14,159 bases of DNA from JANMJD01 sp963828405 (lineage in GTDB: Bacteria > Actinomycetota > Acidimicrobiia > Acidimicrobiales > Ilumatobacteraceae): positions 1 through 14,159 of the forward strand of contig CAWHEG010000018.1 in the NCBI GenBank assembly GCA_963828405.1, read 5' to 3'. The position numbers were made by a program, and so were the translations under genes. Each line of letters starts with the position of its first letter. Position 1 is the stretch's first letter. This document shows, piece after piece, positions 12,674 through 14,159 of the stretch. The notes beneath the pieces were generated by a model. That model had not been told where the DNA came from. It made no database searches and saw nothing but the letters and a program-made list of their open reading frames with translations.

Positions 12674-13927
12674 TTAGGCCGCCTTCGCCGTTGTGGTGGT
12701 GGTGTGGCGGAGGGCGCCGGTGTGCAGGGCCGGGTCGTACACGACACCGTTGGTCCAGCAACGCCAGATGACTCGGACCCAGGCGTGGGCGAGGATGCGG
12801 ATGGCGTGGGGGTGGTCGCAACCGCGGCCTATCGCTCGTTGGTAGATGTCTGCGGCCCAGGGGGAGGAGTGGCGGCTGTTATCGGCGAATGTGGTGACCG
12901 CGACCCGGAATCGGGTGTTGCACGCCCAGCGGAACTTGACGGCGTGGTGTTTGCCGGAATGTTTCGTCACGGGGGCGAGCCCAGCGAGCGCGCAGACCGC
13001 TTCGGGGGTGTCGTAGGCTTGTCGGCAGTCGCCCCATTCGGAGAGCATCTGGGCTGCGTTGATGGAACCGGACCTTGGCAGGGAAGTGAAAATCTGGCCG
13101 TCTGGGTGCTCCCCGAGTTGGGTGGCGATCTGTTTGGCCAGCTGTTTGATCGCCGTGTTCAACGCCCGGATCACGGCGATGTAGGCGATCACGGTCGCTT
13201 GACGGGCCTGGTTCTCGGCGCCGGTAGTGATCCCGTCGGGGACCGAACGGAGCCGTTTGAGCAGCTCGGAGGCGGGGCGTCGCCCCGAGTAGCTGTGGCG
13301 GGTCAAGAACTTGGCGAGTTGCGGTTCGGTCAGACGGCTCGCCGATGCCGGTGTCGGGTAGCGCTCCAGGAACTTCAACGCGATCTCGCTGCACACATCG
13401 GCGAAGATCTCGTTCGCTCCCGGCCAGAACGCGTCCAGGCACGCTTCGAGCTGGTTGTTCGCCGCGACGCGATGATCGACGAGCGCGTCACGGGCTCGCG
13501 ACACTGCCCGCAACCCGCGGGTCGCGTCGCTGAACGGGGTCAGGACCCGCAGTTTGTGTTGCCGCATCCGCAGGTACTCGGCGATTGTTTCGGCATCACC
13601 GGCATCGGATTTCGCGCCGGAAACCACCTCACCATCTCGCCATGCCTTGATCGCGTTCGGCGAGACCGCCACCACCGGATGCCCGGCCTCCAACAACTTG
13701 TCGACCAGCCGGCCGTCGGGCCGTTCGATCGCCACCGGGATCGATCCGGGCGGGCCGAGCTTGGCGAGCCGGGCGACCAACAGGTCGAACCCGTCACGGG
13801 TGTGTTTGATCATGAACGCTTTCGGGTGGCGGCCGTCGGCGTCGATGACATGCACCGCGTGTTCCTCGCTGGCCCAATCGATACCCACGAACCATCCGGC
13901 GTTCAATCCGGTGACCTTCTCAGACAT
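12674..13927 (-). CDS. IS110-family transposase (bridge-RNA-guided DEDD recombinase)
   Basis: Intact 417 residues, normal for the family. The N-terminal RuvC-like DEDD domain shows Asp17 (FVGIDWASEEHAVHV), Glu68 (VAIERPDGRLVDKLLEAGHP), Asp108 and Asp111 (GAKSDAGDAETIAEYLRMRQ). A coiled-coil-prone middle contains ANNQLEACLDAFWPG and VIRALNTAIKQLAKQIATQL. The C-terminal Transposase_20 domain contains SLPRSGSINAAQMLSEWGDC, AVCALAGLAPVTKHSGKHH and KFRWACNTRFR. Ser324 in KHSGK is the probable catalytic serine by analogy with IS621. The ATG at 13927 has AAGGAG (13933-13938) 5 bases upstream. Such enzymes excise a circular element and insert it using a bispecific bridge RNA from the element's own non-coding end. 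The gene has no frameshifts, unlike most of its host neighbours. Confidence 0.95.
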   Translation of the reverse strand: MSEKVTGLNAGWFVGIDWASEEHAVHVIDADGRHPKAFMIKHTRDGFDLLVARLAKLGPPGSIPVAIERPDGRLVDKLLEAGHPVVAVSPNAIKAWRDGEVVSGAKSDAGDAETIAEYLRMRQHKLRVLTPFSDATRGLRAVSRARDALVDHRVAANNQLEACLDAFWPGANEIFADVCSEIALKFLERYPTPASASRLTEPQLAKFLTRHSYSGRRPASELLKRLRSVPDGITTGAENQARQATVIAYIAVIRALNTAIKQLAKQIATQLGEHPDGQIFTSLPRSGSINAAQMLSEWGDCRQAYDTPEAVCALAGLAPVTKHSGKHHAVKFRWACNTRFRVAVTTFADNSRHSSPWAADIYQRAIGRGCDHPHAIRILAHAWVRVIWRCWTNGVVYDPALHTGALRHTTTTTAKAA

Positions 13928-13940
13928 TCGCTCTCCTTGA

Positions 13941-14137
13941 TCTCGGGTGATGTTCGAGCTCGCGATGAGCGGGGTCTCGCCGGGCGGTCACTGACCGGCG
14001 CTCTACGGCGCGTCCTTCTCTTGCCGGTTCAAGACACCCGAGAAGACGGGGGGCGGCAGTGTCATCGTGGCCCACGAAGGGCGACCGACGCGGGCCGTCA
14101 CCCCCATCCCCATCGAGACCTCAACCGAACACTGCCG
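13941..14137 (-). ncRNA. Putative IS110 bridge RNA (seekRNA)
   Basis: The region upstream of the transposase holds no plausible gene but has two perfect 9-bp stems. In the transcript the first is CGGCAGTGT (14137-14129) with ACACTGCCG (14062-14054), enclosing 66 nt. The second is CACCCGAGA... read on the plus strand at 14035-14043 with TCTCGGGTG at 13941-13949, enclosing 85 nt. The second loop holds a further hairpin (GCCGG 13979-13983 with CCGGC 13995-13999, or alternatively CGGTCA/TGACCG at 13985-13997). The span of about 197 nt, two successive loops and an end abutting the transposase Shine-Dalgarno match the architecture of IS621-type bridge RNA (target loop, then donor loop). Transcript ends and promoter are not determined. 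Confidence 0.6.
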
Positions 14138-14159
14138 GATCCCGACCTCATGAGTGTGG

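Larger units (their letters stand above)
12312..14159 (-). mobile_element. IS110-family insertion sequence with accessory zinc-finger gene and bridge-RNA region, incomplete at window edge
   Basis: The element begins where the DUF5691 operon is interrupted (about 12311-12314) and holds, in its own orientation (minus), a structured non-coding region, a DEDD transposase and a zinc-finger gene. Base composition changes at the boundary: ttgttttgttgttggtgag near 12343 contrasts with the flanking host DNA. No terminal inverted repeats or target duplications are seen, as normal for IS110. The transposase-proximal end is not identifiable and probably lies beyond 14159. Confidence 0.75.

Noticed and set aside
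14001..14006. GUAGAG in the second RNA loop versus ATAGAG near the element end (12314-12319) as a donor-guide match
   Set aside because: Only five to six bases agree, and the exact end and core are unknown. A second equally short match (AGAGAA) exists, so chance cannot be excluded.
14139..14159. Far end of the IS within the last bases of the window
   Set aside because: Nothing there reads as the resumed ATPase gene, and no core can be matched to the other end.
1..14159. CRISPR arrays, tRNA or rRNA genes, riboswitches
   Set aside because: No regularly spaced repeats, conserved rRNA blocks, tRNA cloverleaf sequences or riboswitch cores were seen on either strand.

Overview
This is a very GC-rich window with actinobacterial features: GTG starts, leaderless TAnnnT promoters, mycothiol-type DinB enzymes and a YafY/WYL-type regulator. 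The pairing of an SDR with a family III CoA-transferase recalls Acidimicrobiia, but that placement is inference. There are no rRNA or tRNA genes and no CRISPR array. Many host genes can only be read by switching frame several times while their family motifs stay recognisable. That pattern fits uncorrected indels in a long-read or metagenomic assembly better than old pseudogenes. The genes that read cleanly are the TIGR03086 protein, SHOCT protein, SDR, second ABC subunit, transposase and zinc-finger protein.

Layout. Positions 1-3640 hold small stress or detoxification-type genes: a DinB/DUF664 protein and a truncated YafY-type regulator (both minus), a divergent conserved hypothetical (plus), an intact TIGR03086 mycothiol-type DinB protein (plus), a YdeI/OmdA-like protein and a short terpene-cyclase-like protein (both minus). 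Positions 3611-5948 hold a SHOCT membrane protein and an SDR (minus) and a CaiB/BaiF CoA-transferase (plus). The SDR and CoA-transferase diverge from a 41-bp spacer carrying a -10 element for each. Positions 6028-9690 (minus) hold two translationally coupled subunits of a heterodimeric ABC exporter with one degenerate ATPase site.

Positions 9782-12308 (plus) hold a SWIM zinc-finger protein and a DUF5691-like protein, the first genes of a YehLMPQ-type (SWIM / MoxR ATPase / VWA) operon. A stray fragment of a PxKF-type secreted-protein C-terminus lies between them. At 12305 an ATGA overlap looks like the start of the next operon gene, but an IS110-family element begins a few bases later and runs off the window.

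The mobile element is the most interesting part. It carries an intact DEDD transposase (minus), followed with zero spacing by a small multi-zinc-site protein that I do not know as a normal part of IS110. Upstream of the transposase lies a strongly structured non-coding segment (13941-14137) that looks like a bridge RNA (seekRNA). Its first loop ends in a 9-nt sequence identical to the host DNA abutting the other end of the element (12303-12311). The position and polarity are those expected of a right-target guide. This gives a testable reading of how the element chose the start of the MoxR gene.
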